Assembly: GCA_965219925.1 (NCBI GenBank)
Contig: OZ244795.1
Coordinates: forward strand, 1,178,001-1,242,000
Direction: 5' to 3'
DNA: 64,000 nt
Source: Bin87 sp965219925
GTDB lineage: Bacteria; Chloroflexota; Dehalococcoidia; Lucifugimonadales; UBA3495
A program made the translations under genes and the position numbers. Below, piece after piece: positions 55,650 to 64,000 of the stretch. The notes below the pieces were generated by a model. It was not told the DNA's origin, made no database searches, and saw only the letters and a program-made list of their open reading frames with translations. The stretch's first letter is position 1. Each line of letters begins with the position of its first letter.

Positions 55650-55829
55650 TTCCGATCTCTCTCCTTTCATAACCAAATGAAATTTTCGATCACGGTGTTG
55701 CCGGTGGTTTGCCGCCAGGGGGCGGGAACGCGCCACATGCCCATGGATTAATTATACGGCATCAACAGGAGCAGACCTTGGGGTTTATCCGCCGAAACGC
55801 ACCTGCCCCCGATTGCGCCGGAGCTGATG

Positions 55830-56033
55830 CTCACGCGTACCCGCTTTGCCAAACCAAACTGGCCTGCTGTCATTGCGAGGAGCGCAGCCGCTCATGGTGA
55901 GCCTGTCGAACCACGTGGCAATCTCGTTGAGGTTGAACACACGCCGGGGAACCATCATTGCTACGGCGACGAGATTGCCACCCCCGTATCAAGTACGGGG
56001 TCGCAATGACAGATTAAAGCGGGTACGCGTGAG
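55830..56033 (+). mobile_element. 204-bp palindromic element with CTCACGCGTACCCGCTTT termini
   Basis: Ends CTCACGCGTACCCGCTTT and AAAGCGGGTACGCGTGAG are perfect inverted repeats. The flanking 10-mers GGAGCTGATG and GGAGCTGACC match at 8 of 10 positions, an imperfect target duplication. The interior has GCTCATGGTGAGCCTGTCGA and a CATTGCTACGGCGACGAGAT core. It lies just upstream of the cyclophilin promoter. Confidence 0.75.
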
Positions 56034-56089
56034 GGAGCTGACCCTGGACGGCCCGCGTGGGCCATCGGTCTCAACCGGCTGGTTTGGGG

Positions 56090-56095
56090 TATAAT
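56090..56095 (+). promoter_or_regulatory. Probable -10 box (TATAAT) of the cyclophilin gene
   Basis: TATAAT lies 41 bases before the cyclophilin start. A matching -35 is not clear. Confidence 0.5.
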
Positions 56096-56135
56096 CGCCG
56101 GAGTTTCCGCCCACGCCAAGCAGGAGTAAAGAGCA

Positions 56136-56672
56136 ATGCCCCCCAAACAGTATGAAAACTCGCCTGGCCTGATAATTGAAGCTACCAAACGGTACCACGC
56201 GATTATCAAGACCGACAAAGGCGACATGACGGTAGAGTTGTTGTCGGAAGTGGCGCCGCTAACCGTTAACAATTTTGTGTTCCTGGCCCGCGATGGATTT
56301 TACGAGAATAACCAGTTTCACCGGGTCATCAACGGTTTTATGATTCAGGGCGGTTGCCCGAAAGGCGATGGCACTGGTGGCCCGGGCTATCGATTCAGGG
56401 ATGAAGCGGTGACGCGACCGTATGTGCGGGGAACCCTGGCCATGGCCAACGCCGGCCCCAACACCAACGGGAGCCAATGGTTCCTGGTTCACGGCGCAGA
56501 TGCTGGGCTTCCTCCGAACTACACCATTTTCGGCGCTCTGACCGAAGGCGACGACGTGCTTGAATCACTGGCTACCTCACCGGTACGCGCCAGTCGAGGT
56601 GGGGAGAACTCTCAACCCACCGAGCGCCTGGCTATCCAAAACATAGAGATTACCGAAACCGATTTGGGTTAA
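56136..56672 (+). CDS. Cyclophilin-type peptidyl-prolyl isomerase
   Basis: A 178-residue cyclophilin that catalyses cis-trans isomerisation of prolyl bonds. Core: NNFVFLARDGFYENNQFHRV (F-H-R-V), FMIQGGCPKGDGTGGPGYRF, TLAMANAGPNTNGSQWFLVH (the A-N-x-G-P-N-T-N-G-S-Q motif) and YTIFGALTEGDDVL. No signal peptide, so cytoplasmic. Length fits the bacterial PpiB type plus a short N-terminal extension. Confidence 0.93.
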   Translation: MPPKQYENSPGLIIEATKRYHAIIKTDKGDMTVELLSEVAPLTVNNFVFLARDGFYENNQFHRVINGFMIQGGCPKGDGTGGPGYRFRDEAVTRPYVRGTLAMANAGPNTNGSQWFLVHGADAGLPPNYTIFGALTEGDDVLESLATSPVRASRGGENSQPTERLAIQNIEITETDLG

Positions 56673-56879
56673 AGCGTCTCGCAAGTCGCTGGCGATCGGC
56701 CGCATGGTAACTGTTAACGTATGAGGGAACGAAAGCGGTTTGCAGTGGCAATTTCGTACTTGGTCGCCCCTACACAAGAGGCCGAATAGCCCGTAGATCC
56801 CCGCAAGTCTGAACGGGTACGCCGAGTGTTGCCGCGTGTTTCTAATCCCCCCCGACTTTCCTTTCGCGGATCCGCCTGA

Positions 56880-58645
56880 CATTGGGGCCAAGGACTGGCG
56901 CTCCTCCTGCTGCTCACGGCGGTTGTGGGATGGCCCCCGTCGCCAAGAGTGGAAGCGCAAACCACCCCGGTGAACGACGCCGACAAGGTGTTCATGCAGC
57001 TGAGCGCGGCGAGGGCCAGGACCTGCGGGGTAACGTCGGCAGGCTACATCCGTTGCTGGGGCAATACCGTGAACGCTCCTGTCCGGAGCGATACGGACGG
57101 CTACATGGAAGTTGCGGTGTCCCGCGGTTTCACCTGCGGGCGGCGTAGCAACGGCGCAGTGGATTGCTGGTCAAACATCACTGGCGCTATTCCAACGCCG
57201 CCCACCGTACAGTCCGGCGACCGGGCCGGCGAACCGGTTACCTTTTCGACAATCAGCGCCGGCCAGTCCCACGTTTGCGGCATCCTGGACGGACAGCACA
57301 GCCAGACGGCGGGTTTGCTGCAATGCTGGCCGCTGCCTGATTCAGAGGCTGGCGTCAAGCTGGCCACGGTGCCTGATGAGCTGGCGGCGGTTACCTTCGG
57401 CGCGGTAGATGCGGGTCTCTTTGGCACTTGCGCGCCGGTGAAGGACGGCACGGACGACGGCAAGGCGAAATGTTGGGGCGGCACGGATCAGACAGCCGTG
57501 AAGGCGGAGCTTCCGGATACGGTCTTCGCTGACATCAGCACCACCGGCTGGGGTGCCTGCGCAATTGTGCGGAGCGGAGACGAGGCGGGCCAGGTCAAGT
57601 GCTGGGGGACGGACTTCGCCGATGAGATTGACGGCGCGCCGGAGACGGGGACTTTCAGCTCGTTGGATATGGGCGTGCAACACGCCTGCGCGCTAAAAAC
57701 GGACGGCGTCGCAGTCTGCTGGGGCGCGGACGGCGACGCCGACACAGCGGGTATCCAGATTGCCACCAGGGGCAACCTCATCCGCAACACCGGGCAGGCG
57801 GACCCGCAGCCGCCGGCGCCCGGCGTGGCGATGCCCGTGGTTACGCTGGCGCTGTCGGAGACCTCCATCTCCGAGAACGGCGGTAGCAGCGCGGTGACGG
57901 CAACGCTGGACACGGCCTCCGTCGCGGCGACCACGATAAGGGTGTCAATGTCGTCGCTCGACCCCGAATTTGTCACGGTATCCGGCAATACGTTGACCAT
58001 CCCGCCGGGCATGATGTCGAGCATCGGAACCTGTATCATCACCGCCGTTGACAACAACAGAGACGAACCGGACCGGAAGCTGACGGTGTCGGGAAGGGCG
58101 GCGGAAGGCATAGAAGATCGGGCCACCATCAGCACGATACTGACGATCACCGACGACGACCAGGCGCAGCAGGCTACATCGACGCCGACGCCGACGCCGC
58201 AGCCTACTCGCACGTCCACGCCCACGCCCACGTTCGCATCCACATCCACGCCGCAGCCTACGTTCGTGCCCATCCCGCAGCCCACGCTCTTGCCCACGTC
58301 CACGCCGGACATAGCAGCGACATTGGCTGTTATGCTGGCCAACCACCGTCCCTCCAACTGCCGTCCCGCCCACAGCGGCGGCTACGCCTCCGCCGACACC
58401 CATTACGCTGCCGCCCGGGGCCGGCCCGGCAACCTCCCCAACCCCCACGCCACCCGCCAGCCCACCCCCACCCTACCCCATCGACGGCCAGCGGGGTCCC
58501 TGAACCGTCCTGCAACTGTCCGTCGTGGTTATGGCTAATCTGCACCCTTCCGTGGTGGTTGTGGCTGCTGCTGCTGGCCCTTCTCCTCACCCTGGCGTAC
58601 CTCTCTATCCGCGGCATCACAAGGAACCGGGAGCGTGGGCGTTGA
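56880..58645 (+). pseudogene. RCC1-like/Calx-beta surface protein, frameshifted
   Basis: The main frame (56925-58538) starts after a signal-like LALLLLLTAVV. It has RCC1-like repeats marked by Cys-Trp (YIRCWGN, VDCWS, AKCWGGTD, QVKCWGTDF, AVCWGAD), then a Calx-beta-like domain (VTLALSETSISENGGSSAVT) and a Pro/Thr stalk. The stalk changes frame near 58330 and again near 58480, and the last frame ends in a hydrophobic segment WLLLLALLLTLAYLSIRGIT then a basic tail, a C-terminal membrane anchor. No ATG was found for the signal part. Errors in repeat DNA could explain the shifts. Confidence 0.7.
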
Positions 58646-58749
58646 CGCTAACGTAACGTGTCGTAGATGAGAGCCGGTGGAATGAAGCCCAGGAAAAGCA
58701 CTTCGAGCTTCCCTCCGATCCTCAAGCGTGAACAGTTACGCGTGAGCCC

Positions 58750-60108
58750 TTAATCGTCGTCTGCTACGACGGGCGCCCGACTGGGTTGGGGCGAGGTTGC
58801 CGCCGGCGCCGTTGGGATTCGGGGCCGGCGGGCGAAAAGGAAACACACGCCGCCAAGGAAATTAAAGCCGGCCAGCACCAGGAATGCCACGGTGTAGGAT
58901 TGCTGCCAATCGTACATATATCCGGCGAAGGGGCCGGCTCCGAGCAGCAGGATGTTCATCGGGATTGTGCTGATACCCAGAATCTTGCCGAAGTTGCCTC
59001 GTCCAAAGTATTCGCCGCGTATGGAGGTGGTAAGTGGATTGCGACCACCGAACCCGAGTCCGAATACTACCGCAAAGGCATAAAACATCCATAACTGGGT
59101 GCTGAAGGTGAGCATTACCACTGCCGCTGCCTGAATGGAGGTGAAGATGAACAGGCAAAGACGCTTGGAATAACGGTCTCCCACGTATCCGCCGATCAAC
59201 TGCGCCCACATTGCGACAAATGTATAGGTGGTTACTACGCGACCCACCTGATTCTCGTAGTCGGCGTCTTTGAGGAACAGGCCCAGGTGAGTGAAGATTG
59301 CCAGAATGATCATGCTGGTCAGGCCGTGTCCGACCGCTATCAGCCAGAATGCGGGGGTACGAATGGCCTCTTGGGCGGTGAGTCCCTGGGGAGCCGGTGT
59401 CCCCTGACCGCCTGCCGCGCCTCGGGGGGATGGCCGGGCGTCATCTTCGGGTTCCAACCCCATGTCTTCGGGTCGGTTCCTGATGACGAACGACAGGGGG
59501 ATGGCAGCGCCGAAAACCACGATGGCCAACGTAAGGGCGGTGCCCTGCCATCCGATGTTGCTGTGGATTGCGAAGTCCATCAACGGGATGATGATTAACG
59601 CTCCGCCGCGGCTAATCCAGTTGGCCCACCCCATCGCAGACGCCATGCGGCGTGAGAACCAGTTGTTGATGGTGGTCATCATGGGGACCCAGCTGCCCAT
59701 CCCCTGGCCCAGGGCCATAATCATGTAGGCCACGTAAAACATGTACAGAGGGCCCACCGGCCAGAATCCGGCATCAATCTTCCAAAATACCAGGAAACCC
59801 AATCCCAGTATGATGAAACCGGACAACACCATCTTTCTGGCGCCGAGTTTGTCGGTCAGGAAGCCCTCAACGGGGCCCATCAATCCACCCTCAATCCGGG
59901 TGAATGACAAAGCGAGAGACAGCGCTCCGCGCTTCCAGCCAAAGTGGTTTTCCAACGCCACCGACCACAACGTCATCGCATGGAACAGGGGCACCGTGGC
60001 CACGGTCATTACAAATCCGGTGGCTATAACGATGTACCAGCCGTAGTAAAAACGCGGCAGTCGTCGGGAAGTTCGAGAGGGTGGAGATCCGGGAGGTTGC
60101 GAAGTCAT
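58750..60108 (-). CDS. MFS transporter (OFA/monocarboxylate type)
   Basis: A 452-residue, 12-helix major facilitator. It starts LPRFYYGWYIVIATGFVMTV, the FYYGW type seen in the carriers at 24532 and 25981, and has the signature VEGFLTDKLGARKMVL between helices 2 and 3. The central linker MGLEPEDDARPSPRGAAGGQ is followed by LTAQEAIRTPAFWLIAVGHG, a typical second-half opening. A role in organic-acid uptake is plausible. It diverges from the rpsF operon. Confidence 0.9.
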   Translation of the reverse strand: MTSQPPGSPPSRTSRRLPRFYYGWYIVIATGFVMTVATVPLFHAMTLWSVALENHFGWKRGALSLALSFTRIEGGLMGPVEGFLTDKLGARKMVLSGFIILGLGFLVFWKIDAGFWPVGPLYMFYVAYMIMALGQGMGSWVPMMTTINNWFSRRMASAMGWANWISRGGALIIIPLMDFAIHSNIGWQGTALTLAIVVFGAAIPLSFVIRNRPEDMGLEPEDDARPSPRGAAGGQGTPAPQGLTAQEAIRTPAFWLIAVGHGLTSMIILAIFTHLGLFLKDADYENQVGRVVTTYTFVAMWAQLIGGYVGDRYSKRLCLFIFTSIQAAAVVMLTFSTQLWMFYAFAVVFGLGFGGRNPLTTSIRGEYFGRGNFGKILGISTIPMNILLLGAGPFAGYMYDWQQSYTVAFLVLAGFNFLGGVCFLFARRPRIPTAPAATSPQPSRAPVVADDD

Positions 60109-60286
60109 GGGCTCAACATTGGGAAATAACAGAGGGAAATTACGGGCGAGTTAGAGCGGGATGTAATATCTTACGCTTTTCGTCGTTATTTGCACAAGTT
60201 ATAATGTGTGATTGCGATTATCATTGCCCACGGTTCAGTGCATTGCCGTTGGTGTCAATTCGCGGCATTAGTTCCCCGGTACGTCG

Positions 60287-60441
60287 CAGGGCCTTTCGGT
60301 TTTACAAGAAATCCCCTCTCCCTTGATGGGAGAGGGTTAGGGTGAGGGTGAAGGTGTGAGATAGGGAACTATCCTGCGGCAGGCTATACCCCTCACCCCA
60401 GTCCTCTCCCACAAGGGGAGAGGGAGAATCGAAAGGCCCTG
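60287..60441 (+). mobile_element. 155-bp element with CAGGGCCTTTCGG termini
   Basis: Ends CAGGGCCTTTCGGTTTT and AATCGAAAGGCCCTG match the MITE termini. Flanking 10-mers CGGTACGTCG and CGGTGCGTCA agree at 8 of 10. The interior is unrelated to the 145-bp copies: CCCTCTCCCTTGATGGGAGA palindrome and AGGGTTAGGGTGAGGG. Confidence 0.7.
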
Positions 60442-60458
60442 CGGTGCGTCACACACTA

Positions 60459-60487
60459 CTGACATCGCGCATGGCAGGTGCTATAAT
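60459..60487 (+). promoter_or_regulatory. rpsF promoter (-35 CTGACA, 17 bp, -10 TATAAT)
   Basis: CTGACA at 60459-60464 and TATAAT at 60482-60487 with exactly 17 bp between. It starts 18 bases after the element at 60287-60441 ends and lies about 36 bases before the TTG start of rpsF. Confidence 0.75.
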
Positions 60488-60523
60488 CGCCGGTACGCCC
60501 GTTGCCAATCAGGAGACTAAAAC

Positions 60524-61234
60524 TTGCGTCATTACGAACTGGTAGCCATTCTCAGCCCTATGCTCAATCAGGATGAAGTTACATCCGCCTGGGCCGATAT
60601 AAAATCGTTTATTGGGAATCGGGATGGCGAGATTACCGCCGAACAAATTTGGGGAACCAGGCGCCTTGCCTACCCAATCCGAAAAGGGAGTATCAACTTC
60701 CTGGAAGGATCATATTACCTGAGTTCTTTTGCAGTAGAGAACGCGTTCAATAAAGAGTTGGAGACTTATTTGCGTCTGGATGAACGAGTATTGCGTTCGT
60801 TGGTAATCCGATGCGATGGTCCGCTGGAAGATCGACCGGCGCCCGGCCCACTGACGGCTCCGTCCCGCTACATCCCGCCGGGCCGGGGACGCAGACCTGA
60901 TGGCGGTGGCCCAATTCCCGAAGCGCCGGGAGGCCCGCCTGACCGGAGACCTGAACCGGCGTTCGCTCCTCCTGTTGCCGCCTCGCCGGCGGTCGCCGAA
61001 CCGCCTGCCGCTCCCGATGCGCCGCCCCCGCCGAGCGCTGAACCCACTGCAGATGCCGGCGCCGAGCCGACGACCACAGTAACACCCGAACCGGCTCCGG
61101 TGGTTGACACTGAGCCAGCGCCCGCTCCTCAACCCGAGGCGGCTGTCGAAACGCCGCCGGGTGCGGTGGCAGATGCTGCGGAACCGCCAGCCTCTGAACC
61201 GGCGGCCGGATCCGACACTGACGCCCAGGCGTAG
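60524..61234 (+). CDS. rpsF: Ribosomal protein bS6 with long Pro/Ala/Glu-rich tail
   Basis: A 236-residue bS6. The S6 domain spans residues about 1-95: RHYELVAILSPMLNQDEVTS, WGTRRLAYPIRKGSINFLEG and LDERVLRSLVIRCDG. The rest is a disordered tail of Pro, Ala and Glu. Typical bS6 proteins are near 100 residues, with some longer tails, so this one is unusually extended. TTG start with CAGGAG upstream. First gene of a rpsF-ssb-rpsR operon; binds bS18 in the 30S platform. Confidence 0.95.
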   Translation: MRHYELVAILSPMLNQDEVTSAWADIKSFIGNRDGEITAEQIWGTRRLAYPIRKGSINFLEGSYYLSSFAVENAFNKELETYLRLDERVLRSLVIRCDGPLEDRPAPGPLTAPSRYIPPGRGRRPDGGGPIPEAPGGPPDRRPEPAFAPPVAASPAVAEPPAAPDAPPPPSAEPTADAGAEPTTTVTPEPAPVVDTEPAPAPQPEAAVETPPGAVADAAEPPASEPAAGSDTDAQA

Positions 61235-61242
61235 GGTAGCTA

Positions 61243-61695
61243 GTGAACAAAATCATTATCATCGGCAATCTGGGTCGCGACCCGGAGATGCGATACTCTC
61301 CTTCCGGCAATCCGATGACGTCGTTCAGCATCGCCAGCAATCGGCGTTACACCACGGCCGCCGGGGAGCAGCGCGAGGAAACAGAGTGGTTCAATTGCAC
61401 CGCATTCGGGCGATTGGCCGATGTTTGCAATCAATACCTCACGCGCGGCCAGCAAGTGTATATAGAGGGACGCCTCAGGTCTCGACAATACGACCGTCGG
61501 GACGGCACGCCAGGATTCTCGCTGGATGTTTCCATTACCGAGATGCAAATGCTGGGACGCCGTGGCGACCAGGCCGATGGCGCGTTTGGCGAAACACGCG
61601 GCCGATACGATGATCAACGCTCCGGGGATACGGGTTACGCCGGTTCAGCAGGAGCTGGTGAACCCATGACGGACATCGACGATTTGCCGTTTTAA
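61243..61695 (+). CDS. ssb: Single-stranded DNA-binding protein
   Basis: A 150-residue SSB with an OB-fold start (NKIIIIGNLGRDPEMRYSPS, GEQREETEWFNCTAFGRLAD, VYIEGRLRSRQYDRRDGTPG). The C-terminus ends TDIDDLPF, the acidic tip that docks repair and replication proteins. GTG start, 8 bases after the rpsF stop. The internal linker is short, giving a compact tetrameric SSB type. Confidence 0.95.
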   Translation: MNKIIIIGNLGRDPEMRYSPSGNPMTSFSIASNRRYTTAAGEQREETEWFNCTAFGRLADVCNQYLTRGQQVYIEGRLRSRQYDRRDGTPGFSLDVSITEMQMLGRRGDQADGAFGETRGRYDDQRSGDTGYAGSAGAGEPMTDIDDLPF

Positions 61696-61755
61696 CTCAC
61701 GTTGACGCCGTCGTATTGGCGGCGCCCGGACACAATTCCGGAGGACAATTCAAGC

Positions 61756-62211
61756 ATGACTACTCCCACACCTTCCACTCCCCCAGCATCCGGAACTCCG
61801 GCATTTGCCCCAGCGCCAACCAGCGCGCCGGCAGATGGCAACGCCCCAGCCCGGCGGCCCGCTGGGCCGGCCGGCGGGCCAGGATCATTTCGACCGGCCG
61901 GCGGCCCCGGTGGGCGTCCGCCCGGGCGCGGCGGTCCGCGAACCGGCGGACGGGGCGGCGGCCGGCGATTTGGACCCCGCCGCCGCGTGTGCGCGTTCAC
62001 CGTGGAAGGCGTCAAACCCAATTACAAAGACGTCGACAGACTGCGCCGTTATATCTCTGAGCAAGGGAAAATCGACCCTACCCGCAAGACTGGCACCTCG
62101 GCTAAAAATCAACGTTTGCTGGCCATCGCAATCAAACGCGCGCGATTTCTGGCCCTCTTGCCGTACGCACCCGAGCACAGCGTTAACACGGGTATGCGTT
62201 CCGGTCGGTAG
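61756..62211 (+). CDS. rpsR: Ribosomal protein bS18 with long Pro/Gly-rich N-terminal extension
   Basis: A 151-residue bS18. The conserved domain is at the C-terminus: RRRVCAFTVEGVKPNYKDVD, RRYISEQGKIDPTRKTGTSA and QRLLAIAIKRARFLALLPYA. About 75 extra N-terminal residues are rich in Pro, Gly and Ala. Usual bS18 is near 75-90 residues. ATG 61756 follows GGAGGAC; the longer frame is not needed. Both bS6 and bS18 partners carry such extensions here. Confidence 0.95.
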   Translation: MTTPTPSTPPASGTPAFAPAPTSAPADGNAPARRPAGPAGGPGSFRPAGGPGGRPPGRGGPRTGGRGGGRRFGPRRRVCAFTVEGVKPNYKDVDRLRRYISEQGKIDPTRKTGTSAKNQRLLAIAIKRARFLALLPYAPEHSVNTGMRSGR

Positions 62212-62220
62212 CCGGTTGGC

Positions 62221-63390
62221 GTGAAAATGCTGAACCTGTCGTTGCCCTGGAGACGTGGCGCCGACGACGGTGTTGAAGAGCCGCCACCCGGGGGTCCGCG
62301 GCCGGTACGCCGACGCGGAAGTCGTAACCGCCGTGTGGGAGAACGCGCCGGCGATACGGTCGCAGTTTCCAGAACCCGCCGGTTGCTCGAAAGCCGACGT
62401 CAGCGGATCGCGCTTGTAGTTGGAGCCGTGCTCCTGCTGGCGATTGCCGGAGTGGTCGCGGCTGGAATTTACCAGGAATTCATTCGTCCGCCGCGTGTGA
62501 TGGCTGGCGAAATTCGCGGCGTACGTTTCACGATGGGCGACTTGGTGGAGCGCATCCGTGTTTTGCAAGGCATCAACCGTTATCAGGGTGGTCAGGTGGA
62601 CCTTAGCCGCGACCCGTTTGATCAGTTAACGAAACTGCTCCACGCCGAGATACTGCGCCAGGCGGCTCCCGGGTTGCAAATCAACGTGACCGACGAGGAT
62701 ATCGATCAAGTCATCCGATCGCGTTTCAGGCCGGAACCGGATCCCGGACAGGAAGTTGATGACGAGCAACTGGACGCCGAGGGTGACAATAACTACGTGG
62801 GGTTCCTGACCCAGGTTAACCTTTCCGATGCGGCATACCGTCGCATCGTCGAAGAACAGTTGCAGGAAAGCGGGTTGTTTCAGGTGATGTTGGCAAGCCT
62901 GCCCGAAGCAGCCCCGCATGTGGAGGCCCAGATAATCGTGCTGGGCGCAAATTCCGACGCGGACCCAGTGGCGGTGCGCGAGCGGTTGCAGCTGGGCGAA
63001 GATTTCGCCTCAGTCTCTCGGGAGATCAGCGGTTCGGATGGCTACATTGGGTGGGTGCCCGAAGGCGCTATCACCGAATTCAATCGCCATCTATTTGGCG
63101 AAGACGGTGAACCACCTCTGTTGGGACCGGGTGATATATCGAGTTCCATCTTTGTGCAGGACAACATCGTGTTGCTGCAAGCCATCGGAGAGCCGGAAAC
63201 CCGGGAAATCGAGCCGGCGATGCAGTTTCAGTTAGCGGCAGCCAGGGTAGAGAAATGGAAGGCTGATCAATTGTCCCAGGGATCCGATGATGGATGGTCA
63301 AAAATCAACCTTGATAGCAGTCTCTACGAATGGGTTACGCAGCAGGTGCGCCTCACCCGACCGCGTGTAACCCCGGTTCCGCAACAATAG
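62221..63390 (+). CDS. Membrane-anchored SurA/PrsA-like peptidyl-prolyl isomerase
   Basis: A 389-residue protein: a basic, Pro-rich N-terminus, one transmembrane helix (about residues 60-82: RIALVVGAVLLLAIAGVVAA), then an N-terminal SurA-like domain (VDLSRDPFDQLTKLLHAEIL) and a parvulin-like region (HVEAQIIVLGANSDADPVAV, GWVPEGAITEFNRHLFGEDG, FVQDNIVLLQAIGEPETREI). Probably an extracytoplasmic folding factor. GTG at 62221, or ATG 62227. It follows rpsR closely in place of the usual rplI. Confidence 0.82.
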   Translation: MKMLNLSLPWRRGADDGVEEPPPGGPRPVRRRGSRNRRVGERAGDTVAVSRTRRLLESRRQRIALVVGAVLLLAIAGVVAAGIYQEFIRPPRVMAGEIRGVRFTMGDLVERIRVLQGINRYQGGQVDLSRDPFDQLTKLLHAEILRQAAPGLQINVTDEDIDQVIRSRFRPEPDPGQEVDDEQLDAEGDNNYVGFLTQVNLSDAAYRRIVEEQLQESGLFQVMLASLPEAAPHVEAQIIVLGANSDADPVAVRERLQLGEDFASVSREISGSDGYIGWVPEGAITEFNRHLFGEDGEPPLLGPGDISSSIFVQDNIVLLQAIGEPETREIEPAMQFQLAAARVEKWKADQLSQGSDDGWSKINLDSSLYEWVTQQVRLTRPRVTPVPQQ

Positions 63391-63416
63391 GCAGGTTGGG
63401 GTCGCAGGCGAGGCTA

Positions 63417-64000
63417 ATGGTTGGCACTACCCGAGAAATCAATATCGGATTGATGGGATTGGGAACTGTTGGCGGCGGCGTTGCCCTGGCCCTGACTGAC
63501 CACGCCAACAGCATCCAGCGCAAAACTGGATTCTCCGTCAACCTGCGCCACGTGTTGGTTAGGGATTCCGAAAAAACCCGCAACCCGGCGCCCCCGGAAG
63601 GGGTTCTAACCACGAATCCAGAGGACATACTGGCGGACCCGCAGGTTCAGATAGTGGTGGAAACCATGGGCGGGGACCATCCGGCCGGGGAGTATCTCCA
63701 GCGGGCTCTGGATGCGGGTAAACACGTGGTTACCGCCAATAAAGAGGTCATGTCCCGGCGTGGCCCTGACCTGTTGGCGCTGGCGCAAAAAAAGCGGGTG
63801 AACCTGCTCTTCGAGGCTTCCGCCGGCGGTGGCATACCCATCGTCGGCTGCTTAATGTCGCAGTTGCTGGCCAACGATATTCGCTCAATTCGTTCCATAA
63901 TTAACGGCACTACGAACTATATTCTGACGCAAATGGCCTGGCATCAGGCGTCGTTCGCCGATGCCCTGGCCGAGGCGCAAACCCGTGGTTACGCCGAAGC
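63417..64000 (+). CDS. hom: Homoserine dehydrogenase, 5' part (runs off the window)
   Basis: Open to the window end, about 194 residues. It starts EINIGLMGLGTVGGGVALAL, the NAD(P)-binding motif. DPQVQIVVETMGGDHPAGEY and GKHVVTANKEVMSRRGPDLL are conserved family blocks, and EASAGGGIPIVGCLM and SIINGTTNYILTQM follow in the order of homoserine dehydrogenase. The enzyme reduces aspartate semialdehyde to homoserine in the Thr/Met pathway. The ATG at 63417 is chosen. Whether an ACT domain follows is outside the window. Confidence 0.93.
   Translation, partial: MVGTTREINIGLMGLGTVGGGVALALTDHANSIQRKTGFSVNLRHVLVRDSEKTRNPAPPEGVLTTNPEDILADPQVQIVVETMGGDHPAGEYLQRALDAGKHVVTANKEVMSRRGPDLLALAQKKRVNLLFEASAGGGIPIVGCLMSQLLANDIRSIRSIINGTTNYILTQMAWHQASFADALAEAQTRGYAE

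Larger units (their letters stand above)
60109..60523. other. Intergenic region with a MITE-like element and the rpsF promoter
   Basis: The element at 60287-60441 and the promoter at 60459-60487 account for the 3' half; 60109-60276 contains nothing recognised beyond the MFS promoter region. Confidence 0.5.

Noticed and set aside
1..64000. tRNA, rRNA or riboswitch
   Set aside because: No tRNA-like cloverleaf, rRNA segment or known riboswitch motif was seen; a covariance-model scan was not possible here and could still find a small RNA.

Overview
The window is a GC-rich bacterial chromosome segment. The gene set suggests a Chloroflexota lineage of the Dehalococcoidia/SAR202 type: many VOC-fold proteins, SDRs, MFS carriers, a CaiB/BaiF CoA-transferase, a MaoC pair, hydantoinase/oxoprolinase subunits, a GMC oxidoreductase and an amidohydrolase, with core genes (dnaN, rpsF-ssb-rpsR, hom) scattered among them. 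This lineage call is an inference from gene content; no rRNA gene is present. I found no tRNA, rRNA or CRISPR array.

Region 1 (1-23 kb) is a decay zone. Intact metabolic genes (CoA-transferase, SDR, VOC proteins, NHL propeller, MFS carrier, methyltransferase plus kinase) alternate with relics of IS630, IS256, IS21, IS110 and an rve-type integrase, and with broken host genes (ankyrin protein, ADP-ribosylglycohydrolase, a MetE-like gene, an SDR, a questin-oxidase-like gene).

Region 2 (22.8-39.3 kb) is mostly intact: VOC, acyl-CoA-dehydrogenase-like enzyme and two MFS carriers, a MaoC pair, amt plus an unusual PII protein, a circularly permuted ATP-grasp/alpha-E pair, dnaN, an FMN-binding oxidase-like protein, alaX and hyuA.

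Region 3 (39.3-48 kb) holds two DNA methyltransferases, each fused to a different nuclease domain (PD-(D/E)XK/Mrr-like and HNH), plus a tiny GIY-YIG gene tightly boxed by inverted repeats and a family 5 uracil-DNA glycosylase. The first fusion gene lies between hyuA-PIG-L and hyuB.

Region 4 (48-64 kb) has a GMC oxidoreductase, a dihydropyrimidinase-like amidohydrolase, a DUF3179 lipoprotein gene whose frame is broken only by one TGA at the first Cys of its CPLC motif (selenocysteine candidate), a lipoprotein with a repeat stalk and HEFAH motif, a Leu/Val-type dehydrogenase, a cyclophilin, a frameshifted RCC1/Calx-beta surface protein, an MFS carrier, the rpsF-ssb-rpsR-PPIase operon and the start of hom.

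Across the window run families of short palindromic mobile repeats. Three copies of a 145-bp element each have a perfect 10-bp target duplication, and removing one of them (with one duplication copy) restores the reading frame of the gene it split. A second set of 23-25 bp hairpin micro-insertions sits inside three different transposase genes.
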